NCBI GenBank assembly: GCA_018817795.1
Contig: JAHITJ010000250.1
Location: forward strand, 1 to 64,000
Direction of reading: 5' to 3'
Origin: Myxococcota bacterium
GTDB lineage: Bacteria > Myxococcota_A > Polyangia > HGW-17
Length of the DNA: 64,000 bases
Below the pieces are notes generated by a model. That model saw only the letters and a program-made list of their open reading frames with translations. It had not been told where the DNA came from and did not search any database. Made by a program: the position numbers and the translations under genes. Below are positions 30,645 through 40,984 of the stretch, piece after piece (position 1 is the first letter of the stretch; each line of letters begins with the position of its first letter).

Positions 30645-31583
30645 TCAGTTGGGTTCTTCCGACTCCGGCGTGAGTGCTGCTTCCATGCGCTCGATCTCTC
30701 CGGGCTCCGGTGACTCCCCGGCATAGGCGAGCCGCTCCAGCCGCCCGATGACCTCCGGCGGCGGAATCCGCGCAGACAGGGCCTGCCGCGGTGAGAGCTT
30801 CGCATACCTCTGGCGATCATAGTTGCGGCAGATCTGGCGCAGCAACCACAATGCGCGCACCGGAAGGCTCATCATGCGGACCAGGATCTGTCCTCGCGGC
30901 CTGGGCACGCTCACCGGGTGATAGCCGTCCCTGCCAAACCGGATCTCCACAGCCGTCGAAGGCAGGAAGAAACGACCTTCCCCGTCGGTCTCCGTCCTTT
31001 TGGGCACCGAGTGCTCAAGGAAGCGTATCTCCACGCCGGCCAGTGGAAGGCCGCTCTCCCAGACCTGCACCTGACCATGAAAGCCGGCCTTCCTCCAGGG
31101 CACGAACGTGCGCGAGGCGGGGGGATTGAACTCCACCTCGGGAGCCTCTTCGGGCGGTTCCTCCTTCTTCGACTTGCCAAAGCGCCGCCAACGGGTGCGC
31201 GCCACAGGAAACAACGCGATCAGGATCAACCCCAACCCTGCGACCAGACCCAGCCATTTCCAGGAGAAGTGGTTCTGGCGTGCCCTGGCGGCAGGAATCA
31301 TGGTCACCGCTGCGCACGGCTCGTAGAACTCTGAGCCAGGATGGGTCAATCCCAGGAGACCCGGTCCGTTGACCGGAATCCGTCCGTCTGCGTCGGTCGT
31401 CACGCGCCAAAGCCGGTCCCCATCGCGGATCTCCATGTCCAGGGCGGCCACCGGACGCTGGTTCGCCGCATCCACAAGGAAGATCCCGTCCTTCACATGG
31501 TGGACGCGACACCGGCCCTTCACGGTAAACTCCCACCCCTCGGCGCCATGCATGAATTGCCAGATCAGAAGAAAGCACCACAT
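30645..31583 (-). CDS. Membrane protein with carboxypeptidase-regulatory-like domains
   Basis: From MWCFLLIWQFMHGAEGWEFTVKGRC; repeated DADGRIPVNGPG / TDGEGRFFLPSTAVEIRFGRDGYHPVSV motifs; central TM LVAGLGLILIALFPV. Confidence 0.7.
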   Translation of the reverse strand: MWCFLLIWQFMHGAEGWEFTVKGRCRVHHVKDGIFLVDAANQRPVAALDMEIRDGDRLWRVTTDADGRIPVNGPGLLGLTHPGSEFYEPCAAVTMIPAARARQNHFSWKWLGLVAGLGLILIALFPVARTRWRRFGKSKKEEPPEEAPEVEFNPPASRTFVPWRKAGFHGQVQVWESGLPLAGVEIRFLEHSVPKRTETDGEGRFFLPSTAVEIRFGRDGYHPVSVPRPRGQILVRMMSLPVRALWLLRQICRNYDRQRYAKLSPRQALSARIPPPEVIGRLERLAYAGESPEPGEIERMEAALTPESEEPN

Positions 31584-31597
31584 CGCTTCGAAAGATA

Positions 31598-32152
31598 TCA
31601 CGCCGGCGACCGGGGTGCGAGCCTCGAGAGACGGCTCAGCGACAAACCGTTGATCAAGACGTGGGTGAGCATGGCCGGCCATAGCGCACCCGCATGCAGC
31701 GTAAGCGCGCCCAGCAGCCAGCCCATGCCGATGGTCCACAGGGTCCACGGCCACAGGCTGCGGCGGCCCGGCCAGTGCAGGAGGCCGAAGATCAACCCCT
31801 GCAGCCACAGCCCGGAAAACGGCATCAGCAGTCCGCGAAAGACCCACTCTTCGGCCACCCCCGAGGCCAGTGCCAGCGGCCATGGACCCAGCCCCATCAG
31901 GGGATGCACCATCTCCGCCAGTTCAAGCTCCAGGTCACGTAGGGGACCCAGCCTGGCTCCGGCCACGTTGATCCCGAAGATTCCCACGCCCAGGACCACA
32001 GCGACCAGCCCGGCGTGGGCGGGTCCGCCCAGGACCGGAATCAGTGGCAACCCCCAGAACCGCCCGTTGAGCGCCGTGATGACACCTGCGGCCACGATGA
32101 AGATGGAATATGTGAAAAGGACCGCCAGGGCCCCCCAAAGCGGGGGCTTCAT
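31598..32152 (-). CDS. CPBP family intramembrane metalloprotease
   Basis: EEWVFRGLLMPF and LIFGLLHW motifs in a multi-TM protein. Confidence 0.85.
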   Translation of the reverse strand: MKPPLWGALAVLFTYSIFIVAAGVITALNGRFWGLPLIPVLGGPAHAGLVAVVLGVGIFGINVAGARLGPLRDLELELAEMVHPLMGLGPWPLALASGVAEEWVFRGLLMPFSGLWLQGLIFGLLHWPGRRSLWPWTLWTIGMGWLLGALTLHAGALWPAMLTHVLINGLSLSRLSRLAPRSPA

Positions 32153-33642
32153 GTCCGCGACTTGCTTCGCCCCGGATCAAACAGCGGTCCCAGATCCAAC
32201 GGCTTGCCTGCCTTGGGGGGATTTTCGTCGGGCTGGTCGGACTCGTCGGGCTGGTCGGACTCGTCGGACTGGTCGGACTGGTCAGACTCGTCGGGCTGGT
32301 CGGACTCGTCGGACTGGTCAGACTTGTCAGACTTGTCAGACTTGTCCGGCTCGCGAATCATTAACAGCGGACCCGTAGCCTTTTTTCCGGAGCCACTGGT
32401 TTCAAACAATTCACGCACGTCGGTCATCTCCTCGGTGGAGGTGGCCAGACTCACGCTGTCGCCGACCTGCATGAACGCCTCGGACAACTCCTGCCAGATC
32501 AAGGTGGATCCGCCCACCTCGCCGTGGATCGGCTGTGCAAACGCACGCGCCACGCGGGAGACCGTGATTTTCTTGGCGTCCTCGATGACCAGTCCGTACT
32601 GCCCGTCGATGGCGAAAAGCAAACCCTCCTCGGTCAGCCGGGCACAGATGCGCTCGACCATGGCCGGCGTTTCGCCCAACGCCAAAGACAGCGACTGGGC
32701 ATCGTGCAGCTCCCGGTGATGAAACATGAAGTCGAGCACCGACCAGGCACGCCAGGCCATGGGCTCGCCCGGGAACACGGCCCAGCGGCTCTCGGTGATG
32801 CGCCGCGCCTCAAGGTAGGAGAACCGCTGCACCACATAGGATATGGCCGCACCGAGCAACAGTATCAGCCAGATATAATATATCCAGATCAATACCAGAA
32901 ACAGCACGCCGATCTCGCCATAGATCCCGAAGTACTTGCTCGTGAAGTAGCGCGAGACCAGTTCCCTGGCAATCTGGAACAGCGCAAACGAGATCAGGGC
33001 ACCGACCAGGGAGGGGAAGGCCTTGACGAACGGCGTCGGCACGAGCTTGTTGATCAGGAAGAAGAAGAAGATCAGCAGGAGATGGCCAAGCCACGGACTG
33101 GACAGCACCGGAAAGTCCGTGCGACGCAAAAACACCAGGAGGGTCATCAGGGGCAGCAGGCTCGCCAGGGTCCAATAGGTCGAAAACTGGTGGAAGAACG
33201 GGCGCTTTTGCCGGGTGCCCCAGATGGCGTTGAGCGCGCTCTCGACAGAGACGAAGACCCAGACGCTGATCACCAGGGTGAAAACCGCACCGACGGTCCC
33301 GAGATACTCGCCGCGGATACGCGAGGCCATCTTGCGGATCATGGAGATCGCTTCGATGCCGAAGGAGGGGAACAACTGCCGTCCCACGTAGTTGGCCAGG
33401 GCGGACACGTGCTCGCTCTGTCCCAGCGCGTCGATGAACCACAGGCTCAGCGCCGCCAGGGGGACCAGGGAGAAGAGGCTCTCGAAGGCCAGCGAACTGG
33501 CCATGCGGAAACAGTCACGCTGATCCCACAGGCGCACGACGTGGACCAGGAAGCGGTAGGTGGCCACGGCCCACCGGATGAGGGGATGGAACTGGTAAAG
33601 CGGACGACCCAGGTGGCGTCGGATGCGGGAGAGCGGAATCAT
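32149..33642 (-). CDS. YihY/BrkB family membrane protein with C-terminal SD-rich repeat tail
   Basis: DCFRMASSLAFESLFSLVPLAALSLWF, multi-TM; winged-helix-like C-part; tail DKSDKSDKSDQSDESDQPDESDQSDQSDESDQ. Confidence 0.9.
   Translation of the reverse strand: MIPLSRIRRHLGRPLYQFHPLIRWAVATYRFLVHVVRLWDQRDCFRMASSLAFESLFSLVPLAALSLWFIDALGQSEHVSALANYVGRQLFPSFGIEAISMIRKMASRIRGEYLGTVGAVFTLVISVWVFVSVESALNAIWGTRQKRPFFHQFSTYWTLASLLPLMTLLVFLRRTDFPVLSSPWLGHLLLIFFFFLINKLVPTPFVKAFPSLVGALISFALFQIARELVSRYFTSKYFGIYGEIGVLFLVLIWIYYIWLILLLGAAISYVVQRFSYLEARRITESRWAVFPGEPMAWRAWSVLDFMFHHRELHDAQSLSLALGETPAMVERICARLTEEGLLFAIDGQYGLVIEDAKKITVSRVARAFAQPIHGEVGGSTLIWQELSEAFMQVGDSVSLATSTEEMTDVRELFETSGSGKKATGPLLMIREPDKSDKSDKSDQSDESDQPDESDQSDQSDESDQPDESDQPDENPPKAGKPLDLGPLFDPGRSKSRT
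32225..32345. repeat. 9-bp tandem repeat (minus-strand unit NAGTCNGAC) encoding SD repeat
   Basis: Reverse complement aagtctgacaagtctgaccagtccgacgagtccgac... repeated about 13 times with third-base variation. Confidence 0.9.
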
Positions 33643-33648
33643 CCTCGC

Positions 33649-33861
33649 TCACCGCCCCTTCTTCGGGGGCTCATCGGACTCTTCCTCCTGGATGATGGCC
33701 AGCCGGTAGAGATTGTAAAAGCCCGAGGTCACCCCCAGGGTCAGTCCGGCAATCATCAGCCAGGGTCCGGTGTCGAAACGTCGATCCAGGTACAGACCAC
33801 CCCATACGCCAAGGGCGACTCCGATGCCCAGCTCCAGGCCGGCCAGCGAGACACGTGACAT
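33649..33861 (-). CDS. AtpZ/AtpI family protein
   Basis: MSRVSLAGLELGIGVALGVWGGLYLDRRFDTGPWLMIAGLTLGVTSGFYNLYRLA; upstream GTG at 33879 also possible. Confidence 0.8.
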   Translation of the reverse strand: MSRVSLAGLELGIGVALGVWGGLYLDRRFDTGPWLMIAGLTLGVTSGFYNLYRLAIIQEEESDEPPKKGR

Positions 33862-33961
33862 CAGAGTGTTCGATTTCACCTCTTCACCTGCATGAAAAAC
33901 CTGCGATTCTGATCTGGTTCCGGACAATAGGCAATTTCCGTCTGCAATGCAAACGGAAAGA

Positions 33962-36628
33962 CTAGACCGGCTCCTTGGGAACCACAACCTCTTCGACGAC
34001 GACTTCGACGTCAGACGTGGCGAGATCGGCGTCAGGCCCGGCATCGGTTCCGTCTGGCTCGGGTGCGGTGCCCGGGTCCTCCTCCTGGCTGTCCTCGGCA
34101 CGGACGTGCTCGGCCGGAAGGATTGTGATGTCGCGGATCGTGTCGTCGGCGGGCAACTTCATGATCGTGATGCCCATGGTCACCCTCGAGAGCACCGAGA
34201 TCTCGGCGATGGACACACGGATCAGGGTGCCCTTCTCGGTCAGCGCGATCAGATGATCCCCCTCGGAGACGACCTTGGCAGCGGCCAGGTAGCCGTTGCG
34301 TTCGTTGGTCCGGATGCCCAGGAGCCCCTTGGCGCCGCGATGGTGCACGGAGAAATCCGGGGCCGGGGAGCGCTTGCCGAAGCCGCGCTCGGAGATGGAG
34401 AGCACCGTCTTCACTGCCTCGTCGGACTCGAGAATCGCCAGCGACACCACGCAGTCCTCACCGCGCAGGCCGATGCCTCGCACGCCGCGGGCCGCACGGC
34501 CCATAGGACGCACGTCGGTCTCGTGGAAGCGGGCGATCAGGCCGGTGCGCGTCGCGAGCAGGACGTCATGTCCGCCATGGGTCAGGCGCGCATCGAGCAG
34601 GGCGTCGCCCTCGTCGATGGATACGGCGATGATGCCGTTCTGGTTGATGTTGGAGTAGTACATCAACTCGGTCTTCTTCACGACGCCCTTGCGGGTCGCA
34701 AAGAATATATAATAACCGCTCTCGATGGCGGGTACGGGCATCATGGCCACCACGCGCTCACCCTCCTGCAGTCGCAGGAAGTTCACCAGCGCCTTGCCGC
34801 GGCTCGTCGGCGAGGCCTTGGGCAGGCAGTACGCCTTCTCCTTGAACACACGGCCGCTGTTGGTGAAGAACAGCACCGTGGAGCGCGCCGTGAGCGCCAT
34901 GATATGGGTGACGATGTCGTCTTCGTCCCGCAGCTGGGCGCCGCGCTTGCCCTTTCCACCCCGGGCCTGGGCCCTGAACATGTCCACGGGCATGGTCTTG
35001 ATGTAGCCGCTCTGGGTGAAGGTGAGGATCATCGGGGAGTCCTCGATCAGATCCTCCACATCGATGTCTGCGCTGTCCTCGAGGATGATCGTGCGGCGGT
35101 CGTCGCCGTACTTTTCACGGACCTCGTTCAGATCCGCGATCATGAGCTCCCGCAGCAGCTCCTCGCTCTGCAGCAGCGCCTCGAGGTGCGCGATCACATC
35201 ACACAGCCCGCGGTACTCGCCGGCGAGCTTCTCCTGCTGCAGTCCTGTCAGGCGCTGCAGGCGCATGTCCAGGATGGCCTGCGCCTGGCGCTCGGTCAGC
35301 CGGTAATGGGCATCGGCCTTTTCCACTTCCTCGGGGGTGAAGCCCGCGCGCGCCAGAAACGGACCCAGGCCCGTGAAGTCGTGCGCCTGCAGGCGGTCGC
35401 GGGCCTGGTCGGGATCGCTGGAGGAGCGGATGATCTCGATCACGCGATCGATGTCCATCGAGGCCACACCCAGGCCCTCGACGATCTCCTTCTTGTCCAT
35501 GGCCTCGCGCAACTCGAACTCGCTGCGGCGGATGATGACCTGCCGTCGGTGCTCGAGGAACTTCTCGAGCAGGTCCTTGAGGTTGAGCAGCCGCGGACGC
35601 CCGTCCACGATGGCGATCATGTTCACGCTGAAGTTGCTCTGGAGCGCGGTGTGCTTGTACAGGTGGTTGAGCACGATGTCGGCCACGGCATCACGCTTGA
35701 GGAACACGACCACGCGCATGCCGGATTTGTCGCTCTCGTCGCGGATGTCGGAGATGCCGTCGATGATCTTTTCCTTGACCAGGTCGGCGATGCGCTCGAT
35801 CAGCAGCGCCTTGTTCACCTGGTAGGGGATCTCCGTGATGACCAGCGCCTCGCGGTCGCCCTTCAGTTCCTCGATCTCGACGGTGCCCCGCATGGTGATG
35901 CGACCGCGACCGGTACGGAAGGCGTCGACGATGCCGGCCCGGCCGAGGATCTGGCCGCCGGTGGGGAAATCGGGGCCATGTACATACTGAAGCAGGTCGC
36001 GCACGTCGAGCTCGGGATCCTTGAGCAGGGCGATCAGCGCGTCGACGACCTCGGTCATGTTGTGGGGCGGGATGTTGGTGGCCATGCCCACCGCGATGCC
36101 CGAGGCGCCGTTGACCAGCAGATTCGGGTAGCGCGTGGGGAGCACCGCCGGTTCCATCTCCTTGTCGTCGTAGTTGGGGATGAAGTCGACGGTCTCCTTC
36201 TCGATGTCGGCGAGCATCTCGGTCGCCAGCCGCGCCATGCGCACCTCGGTGTACCGCATGGCCGCCGGCGGGTCGCCGTCGACGGAGCCGAAGTTGCCCT
36301 GTCCGTCGACCACCGGATAGCGCATGGAGAACGGCTGCGAGAGGCGCACCAGCGCCTCGTAGATCGACGAGTCCCCGTGCGGGTGGAAGCGGCCCATCGT
36401 GTCGCCGACGATGCGGGCGCTCTTCTTGTAGGCCGACGTCGGCGAGTTCTTGAGGATGTGCATGGTGTACAGGATGCGCCTGTGCACGGGCTTGAGTCCG
36501 TCGCGCACGTCGGGCAGGGCGCGGGACACGATCACGCTCATCGAATAGTCGAGGAACGAGCGCTGCATCTCCTCGGAGATGCTCACCGGGACGATACTGG
36601 GTCTGTCTTCCATCAATTGATCACTCAT
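33962..36628 (-). CDS. gyrA: DNA gyrase subunit A
   Basis: [28 protein letters not shown]-type motif; [31 protein letters not shown]-type QRDR region; 888 aa. Confidence 0.95.
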   Translation of the reverse strand: MSDQLMEDRPSIVPVSISEEMQRSFLDYSMSVIVSRALPDVRDGLKPVHRRILYTMHILKNSPTSAYKKSARIVGDTMGRFHPHGDSSIYEALVRLSQPFSMRYPVVDGQGNFGSVDGDPPAAMRYTEVRMARLATEMLADIEKETVDFIPNYDDKEMEPAVLPTRYPNLLVNGASGIAVGMATNIPPHNMTEVVDALIALLKDPELDVRDLLQYVHGPDFPTGGQILGRAGIVDAFRTGRGRITMRGTVEIEELKGDREALVITEIPYQVNKALLIERIADLVKEKIIDGISDIRDESDKSGMRVVVFLKRDAVADIVLNHLYKHTALQSNFSVNMIAIVDGRPRLLNLKDLLEKFLEHRRQVIIRRSEFELREAMDKKEIVEGLGVASMDIDRVIEIIRSSSDPDQARDRLQAHDFTGLGPFLARAGFTPEEVEKADAHYRLTERQAQAILDMRLQRLTGLQQEKLAGEYRGLCDVIAHLEALLQSEELLRELMIADLNEVREKYGDDRRTIILEDSADIDVEDLIEDSPMILTFTQSGYIKTMPVDMFRAQARGGKGKRGAQLRDEDDIVTHIMALTARSTVLFFTNSGRVFKEKAYCLPKASPTSRGKALVNFLRLQEGERVVAMMPVPAIESGYYIFFATRKGVVKKTELMYYSNINQNGIIAVSIDEGDALLDARLTHGGHDVLLATRTGLIARFHETDVRPMGRAARGVRGIGLRGEDCVVSLAILESDEAVKTVLSISERGFGKRSPAPDFSVHHRGAKGLLGIRTNERNGYLAAAKVVSEGDHLIALTEKGTLIRVSIAEISVLSRVTMGITIMKLPADDTIRDITILPAEHVRAEDSQEEDPGTAPEPDGTDAGPDADLATSDVEVVVEEVVVPKEPV

Positions 36629-38120
36629 GAATTTGTCCTTTGGCCACCGCGGCCAGGAACGACTGCACCACCATGGGATCGAACTGGGTGCCGCTGTTGG
36701 CGCGCAGCTCTTCCACGGCGACCTGCATGGGCAGGGCCTTGCGGTAGGAACGATCCGAGGTCATCGCGTCGTAGGTGTCCGCGACGGCGATGATCCGCCC
36801 CATCAGCGGAATCTCCTCGCCGCAGAGCCCCTGCGGGTAACCCTGTCCGTCATAGCGTTCGTGGTGGCAATAAACGCCGGAGATCAGGTGCCGCATGAAG
36901 GGGATGGGCTCGAGGATCTGCTTGCCCATCTCGGGATGACGCCGGAACATGCGTATTTCGGGTGCGTTGAGCTTTCCGGCCTTGTTCAGTTTCTGGGAGG
37001 AGATGCCGATCTTGCCGATGTCGTGAAGCTGGCCGGCGAAGAAGATGTCCTCGACAATCGAGGCGTCCAGCGCCAGCTCTGCGGCGATGATGCGGCTGTA
37101 TTGCGCCACGCGGTCGGAGTGGCCGCGGGTGTATGGATCGTTCTGCTCGATGGCCCTGGCGAAACCTAGAATGGACTGCTGGAAGTTCTCCTGCAGTTGG
37201 CGGTTGGCCTCCAGCAGCTCGCGGTTGGCGCCCTGCAACTGCTCCACCAGGCGCGTGTTTTCGAGCGCAGCGGCGGCCTTGGTGGCCAGGATGTGCAGGA
37301 ACTTTCGGTGACCTTCGGTGAAGATCGTGCGCCGCGTGAAGGAGGCCGCAGCGAGCAGTCCCAGCATGCGGCCGGGCACCATCAGCGGGACCGCGCAGAA
37401 CGACACCGGGGGGGCCGTGAGGTCCGGACCGCCGATGAACACCTGGCCGTCGGCACCCTGTGCAAGCAGCGAGGGTTCACGTGTCAATAGATCGATGACC
37501 GCCTGCTCGTCGATGGTCAGGGACGAGCCGGCAAGGGGACCGGTCCGGAGCACCGAGCCCGGATCCCACTGGGGGGCGCGCGTCGGGAAGATGCTCAGGT
37601 ACAGGTAGTCCGCCTGCGTCTCCTGCCAGGAGGCCTCGGCGATCTCCTGCAGGATGCGCGCGGAGTCGCTCTCGTGGGCGATGGTCTCGGCGATGCGGTA
37701 CAGGTTCACCGTCTCGCGCAGGGTGATGTTCTCGCGCAGCAGCCGCTGGCGGTCGAAACCCCGGTCGAGCACCGAGAGCACCTCCTCCATCTTGAAGGGC
37801 TTGAGGATGTAGTCGTCGGCCCCGACCTTCATGGCCTGAACCGCCGTCTCGATGGTGCCGTAGCCGGTCATGATGACCTTGACCAGCTGGTAGCCGCGGT
37901 TGTTGATCTCGGTCATCAACTCCAGGCCGTTCATCTGCGGCATCATCAGGTCGGACAAAATCGCGTCGTAGTGCTCCTCCTCGAGCTCCAGGAGCGCGTT
38001 GGCTCCAGAAGAGACGGTGACGACCTCGTATCCCTCGGCGGACAGGAAGTCCTCGAGGACCTCCCGAATCACCATTTCATCATCCACCACGAGGATACTT
38101 CGATGTTCGTTCGATATCAT
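36621..38120 (-). CDS. Response regulator with GAF-like and HD-GYP domains
   Basis: [19 protein letters not shown] receiver; [20 protein letters not shown] and [19 protein letters not shown] motifs. Confidence 0.93.
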   Translation of the reverse strand: MISNEHRSILVVDDEMVIREVLEDFLSAEGYEVVTVSSGANALLELEEEHYDAILSDLMMPQMNGLELMTEINNRGYQLVKVIMTGYGTIETAVQAMKVGADDYILKPFKMEEVLSVLDRGFDRQRLLRENITLRETVNLYRIAETIAHESDSARILQEIAEASWQETQADYLYLSIFPTRAPQWDPGSVLRTGPLAGSSLTIDEQAVIDLLTREPSLLAQGADGQVFIGGPDLTAPPVSFCAVPLMVPGRMLGLLAAASFTRRTIFTEGHRKFLHILATKAAAALENTRLVEQLQGANRELLEANRQLQENFQQSILGFARAIEQNDPYTRGHSDRVAQYSRIIAAELALDASIVEDIFFAGQLHDIGKIGISSQKLNKAGKLNAPEIRMFRRHPEMGKQILEPIPFMRHLISGVYCHHERYDGQGYPQGLCGEEIPLMGRIIAVADTYDAMTSDRSYRKALPMQVAVEELRANSGTQFDPMVVQSFLAAVAKGQIHE

Positions 38121-38170
38121 CCGGGCTCCTTGAGGAACACACTGGACCACACGGCAGAAGTGCCGCGCCC

Positions 38171-38198
38171 AATATATATGAACGAGCGGAAACGTCAA
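38171..38198 (-). promoter_or_regulatory. Candidate sigma-70-type promoter for the HD-GYP regulator
   Basis: Minus strand TTGACG-N16-TATATT, about 50 nt upstream of ATG at 38120. Confidence 0.5.
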
Positions 38199-38212
38199 CT
38201 GAAAGAACGGAA

Positions 38213-38235
38213 ATCCGACTGGTCCGACTGGTCTG
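38213..38235. repeat. Short intergenic remnant of the 9-bp (gtccgactg) repeat
   Basis: atccgactggtccgactggtctg. Confidence 0.5.
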
Positions 38236-38266
38236 GGCGACCGTGAGACCGGTCGCAAGTCCGACA

Positions 38267-39511
38267 CTAGAAAATGGCGGCGTGGGATGTGGTCTGCGTG
38301 TCGACGGTGCGGGTGGTCACGCAGTCCCAGACCGGGCATACGTGACGGCACAGCGTGCAGCCCACGCAACGGGTCTCGTCCACCTTCGCCTTGCGCTTTT
38401 CAGCGTCGAAGACGATGGCCTGGTTGGCGCCGTCCTGGCACGAGATGTAACACTGGCCGCAGCCGATGCACTTCTTCTCGTCGATCTGGGAGACCACTTG
38501 ATGGCGTACATCAAAGTTTGATGGATCGATGAGTTTTTTCGCTGCCGCCCCCCGAATCTCCTCGAGGGACGAGATGCCGCGCTCGAGCATGAAGTCCGAC
38601 AGGCCCTCGATCATGTCCTCGACGATGCGGTAGCCGTGGCGCATGATCGCCGTGGTCACCTGCACCGTGCCGGCACCCAGCAGGATGTAGTGCAGCGCGT
38701 CTCGCCAGGTCTCGACGCCGCCGATGGCGGCCACCGGCAGGCTCAACTCGTCGCTGCTGTACAACTCGGACACAAAGCGCATGCCGATGGGCTTGGCCGC
38801 CGGACCCGAGAAGCCCGTGATGCCTGATTTTCCGAAGATGATCGGCATGGGGGTGAGCGTCTCCAGGTCGATGTCGGTGATCGCCCGGATCGTGTTGATC
38901 GCCGAGATCGCGTCTGCACCGCCCCGCTTGGCCGCCAGGGCCACCGGAATCATGTCGGTGATGTTGGGCGTCATCTTGGCCAGCACGGGCAGCCTGGAGG
39001 CCTTCTTGACCACCGCAGTGAAGCGCTCGACCAGGTCGTAGTCCTGACCCACGCGATGGCCGGCGTCCTTGCGCGCCATCTGCGGACAGGAGAAGTTCAG
39101 TTCCAGCATGTCCGCGCCCACTTCCTCGGATTTCTTCGCCAGCAGCGTCCAATCGTCGGAGGTGAAACCCATGATCGACGAGATCAGCACGCGCCCGGGG
39201 TACTTGCGCTTGAGCTCGGCGATGTCCTTCAGGTTGTCGGCGAGGCTGCGATCAGTGATCTGCTCGGCGTTCTGCAGACCCACGAACCGCTTGTCGTTGT
39301 AGTGATAGGCGTTGAGGCGCGGCGACGGCATCACGATCTTGAACGAGGAGTCCACGTTGAGCGTCTTGTAGGCGATGCCGCCCCAACCCGCGTCGAAGGC
39401 ACGCGCGCACATCTCGGCGTGGTTGCCCACCGGAGAAGACGACAGGCAGAAGGGGTTCTCGAAGTGGACGCCACAGAACTGGACGGAGAGATCGGCTTTT
39501 TTATGGGTCAT
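38267..39511 (-). CDS. preA: NAD-dependent dihydropyrimidine dehydrogenase subunit PreA-like
   Basis: DLSVQFCGVHFENPFCLSSSPVGN; NFSCPQMARKDAGHRVGQD; two C-terminal 4Fe-4S motifs CIGCGQCYISC and CVGCTLCRHVCP. Confidence 0.92.
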   Translation of the reverse strand: MTHKKADLSVQFCGVHFENPFCLSSSPVGNHAEMCARAFDAGWGGIAYKTLNVDSSFKIVMPSPRLNAYHYNDKRFVGLQNAEQITDRSLADNLKDIAELKRKYPGRVLISSIMGFTSDDWTLLAKKSEEVGADMLELNFSCPQMARKDAGHRVGQDYDLVERFTAVVKKASRLPVLAKMTPNITDMIPVALAAKRGGADAISAINTIRAITDIDLETLTPMPIIFGKSGITGFSGPAAKPIGMRFVSELYSSDELSLPVAAIGGVETWRDALHYILLGAGTVQVTTAIMRHGYRIVEDMIEGLSDFMLERGISSLEEIRGAAAKKLIDPSNFDVRHQVVSQIDEKKCIGCGQCYISCQDGANQAIVFDAEKRKAKVDETRCVGCTLCRHVCPVWDCVTTRTVDTQTTSHAAIF

Positions 39512-40851
39512 TTCGCACCTCCGGCGATGAACGCATGCACGGCTTGCGCGGTCTTCTTGCCTTCCCCGACAGCCTGCACGGCCATTGTGCCGCGGTTGAC
39601 CACGTCCCCGACGGCGAACAGTTTCCCCGCAGCGGACCATGGACGGTCCTCCCCCGCTGGCGCAAAGCACTTCTTGTCCCAGGTGGGCAGCGCAGAGAAC
39701 AGGTGCGCAAACACCGGGCGCGTGCCGATGGCCAGCACCACGAAGTCCGTGGCCAGGGAGAACTGCGTGTGCAGCACGGGCCGGGCGTTGGCGGGCACAA
39801 ACTTCCCCGGCTCGATCCACTCGATCTCGGTGCCCGTCAGCGCGACGATGTGGCCGCCCTCGTATTTTTCCACGCCGGTGATCATGGCGCCGTCACGAAA
39901 GACGACGTCCATCAGGTGACCGAGCTCGATCTCCTCGAGGTCGGCGGGCAGCTCGCCGAGGTGCTCCAGGGACACCAGCGTCACGCGGGCCGCCCCCAGC
40001 GCCCGGGCGGTCACAGCCGCGTCCATGGCGACCGAACCGCCGCCGATGATCGCGACGCGCTTCCCGGCGACGTCGGAAGCGAACCTCTCACGGTCGGTCT
40101 TGGCGCGACGCAGCCAGGCGATGTAGTCGAATACGTTGGGTGCACCATCGAACAATGGCAGGGCGAAGGCCTCGTTGAGACCGGTGGCCACCACGACCGC
40201 GGTGAATTTATCCATGATTTCATTTACTTTTTCCGGCGTGTCCACGGTGAATCCGCAGCGGATCTCCACGCCCAGATCGGCCAACTGAGCACAGTCGGCG
40301 GCCACCTCTTCCACCGGCAGCCGGAAGTCGGGGATGTTCCACCGCGGCACGCCACCGGGCACCGGATCCTTCTCGAACACGGTGACCTTGTGGCCCTGGC
40401 GGGCCAGCTCGGCCGCGCAGGCCAGTCCGGCCGGACCGGCGCCAATGACGGCCACGGCCTGACCATCAACAGAGGGGGCCTCCAACGGCTTGAGGCCGTT
40501 TTCGCGCCCGTAGGCGATGGCAAAGCGCTGCAGCCCGGCGATGTCGATGGGCGTCGTGAGCCCCTTGGCCGAGCAGGCGCGTGCGCAGGTCTTGTCCGTC
40601 GGACACACATGCGCGCACGTAGAGCCGAGGATGTTGTTGTTACGGATGGTCCGCGCGGCGCCCTTGAAGTTGCGGAACTTGATCTGGCGGATGAACCGGC
40701 CCGGATCGGTGCCCGCAGGGCAGCCCTTCGAGCAAGGCGCGTCCTCGCACAACAGGCAGCGCTCGGCTTCGCAGATGGCCTCCTGCAGCGTCATGGGGCG
40801 CCGCATCGCCGAAAATTCACAAATGGCTGTGGGTTCGATGGATTTCTTCAT
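39508..40851 (-). CDS. preT: NAD(P)-dependent oxidoreductase PreT-like
   Basis: EAERCLLCEDAPCSKGCPAGTDPGRFIRQIKFRNFKGAARTI; AVIGAGPAGLACAAELARQGHKVTVFEKD; overlaps preA start by 4 nt. Confidence 0.92.
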   Translation of the reverse strand: MKKSIEPTAICEFSAMRRPMTLQEAICEAERCLLCEDAPCSKGCPAGTDPGRFIRQIKFRNFKGAARTIRNNNILGSTCAHVCPTDKTCARACSAKGLTTPIDIAGLQRFAIAYGRENGLKPLEAPSVDGQAVAVIGAGPAGLACAAELARQGHKVTVFEKDPVPGGVPRWNIPDFRLPVEEVAADCAQLADLGVEIRCGFTVDTPEKVNEIMDKFTAVVVATGLNEAFALPLFDGAPNVFDYIAWLRRAKTDRERFASDVAGKRVAIIGGGSVAMDAAVTARALGAARVTLVSLEHLGELPADLEEIELGHLMDVVFRDGAMITGVEKYEGGHIVALTGTEIEWIEPGKFVPANARPVLHTQFSLATDFVVLAIGTRPVFAHLFSALPTWDKKCFAPAGEDRPWSAAGKLFAVGDVVNRGTMAVQAVGEGKKTAQAVHAFIAGGAK

Positions 40852-40984
40852 TACACCGTTTCCTTCCTTTTGGTCGCACAAAGACATACATCAAAACGGG
40901 GCCACCTGTCAACGTTTTCACCTCCTGTGGAATCGGCAACCTGCCTTCGCCAGTCTTCAACGGGGAAAAATCTGGAAGGTGATC

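Noticed and set aside
29426-30820. 464-aa minus-strand ORF
   Set aside because: Antisense to the DUF4340-like gene; low-complexity, no motifs.
32225-32345. CRISPR-like periodicity
   Set aside because: 9-bp units without spacers, in-frame coding repeat; not a CRISPR array.
33935-33959. TTTCCGT...ACGGAAA hairpin after gyrA
   Set aside because: Plausible weak terminator but no T-tract and short stem; not strong enough for a feature.
33962-36628. Possible quinolone-resistance alleles in GyrA
   Set aside because: QRDR reads [14 protein letters not shown]; serine and acidic residues are at the expected positions, so nothing suggests resistance.
33947-36793. 948-aa plus-strand ORF opposite gyrA
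   Set aside because: Antisense open frame caused by high GC; the complementary strand encodes clear GyrA, and this translation has no recognisable motifs.
38267-40851. Complete pyrimidine-degradation operon
   Set aside because: Only preA/preT are present; no dihydropyrimidinase or beta-ureidopropionase nearby in this window.
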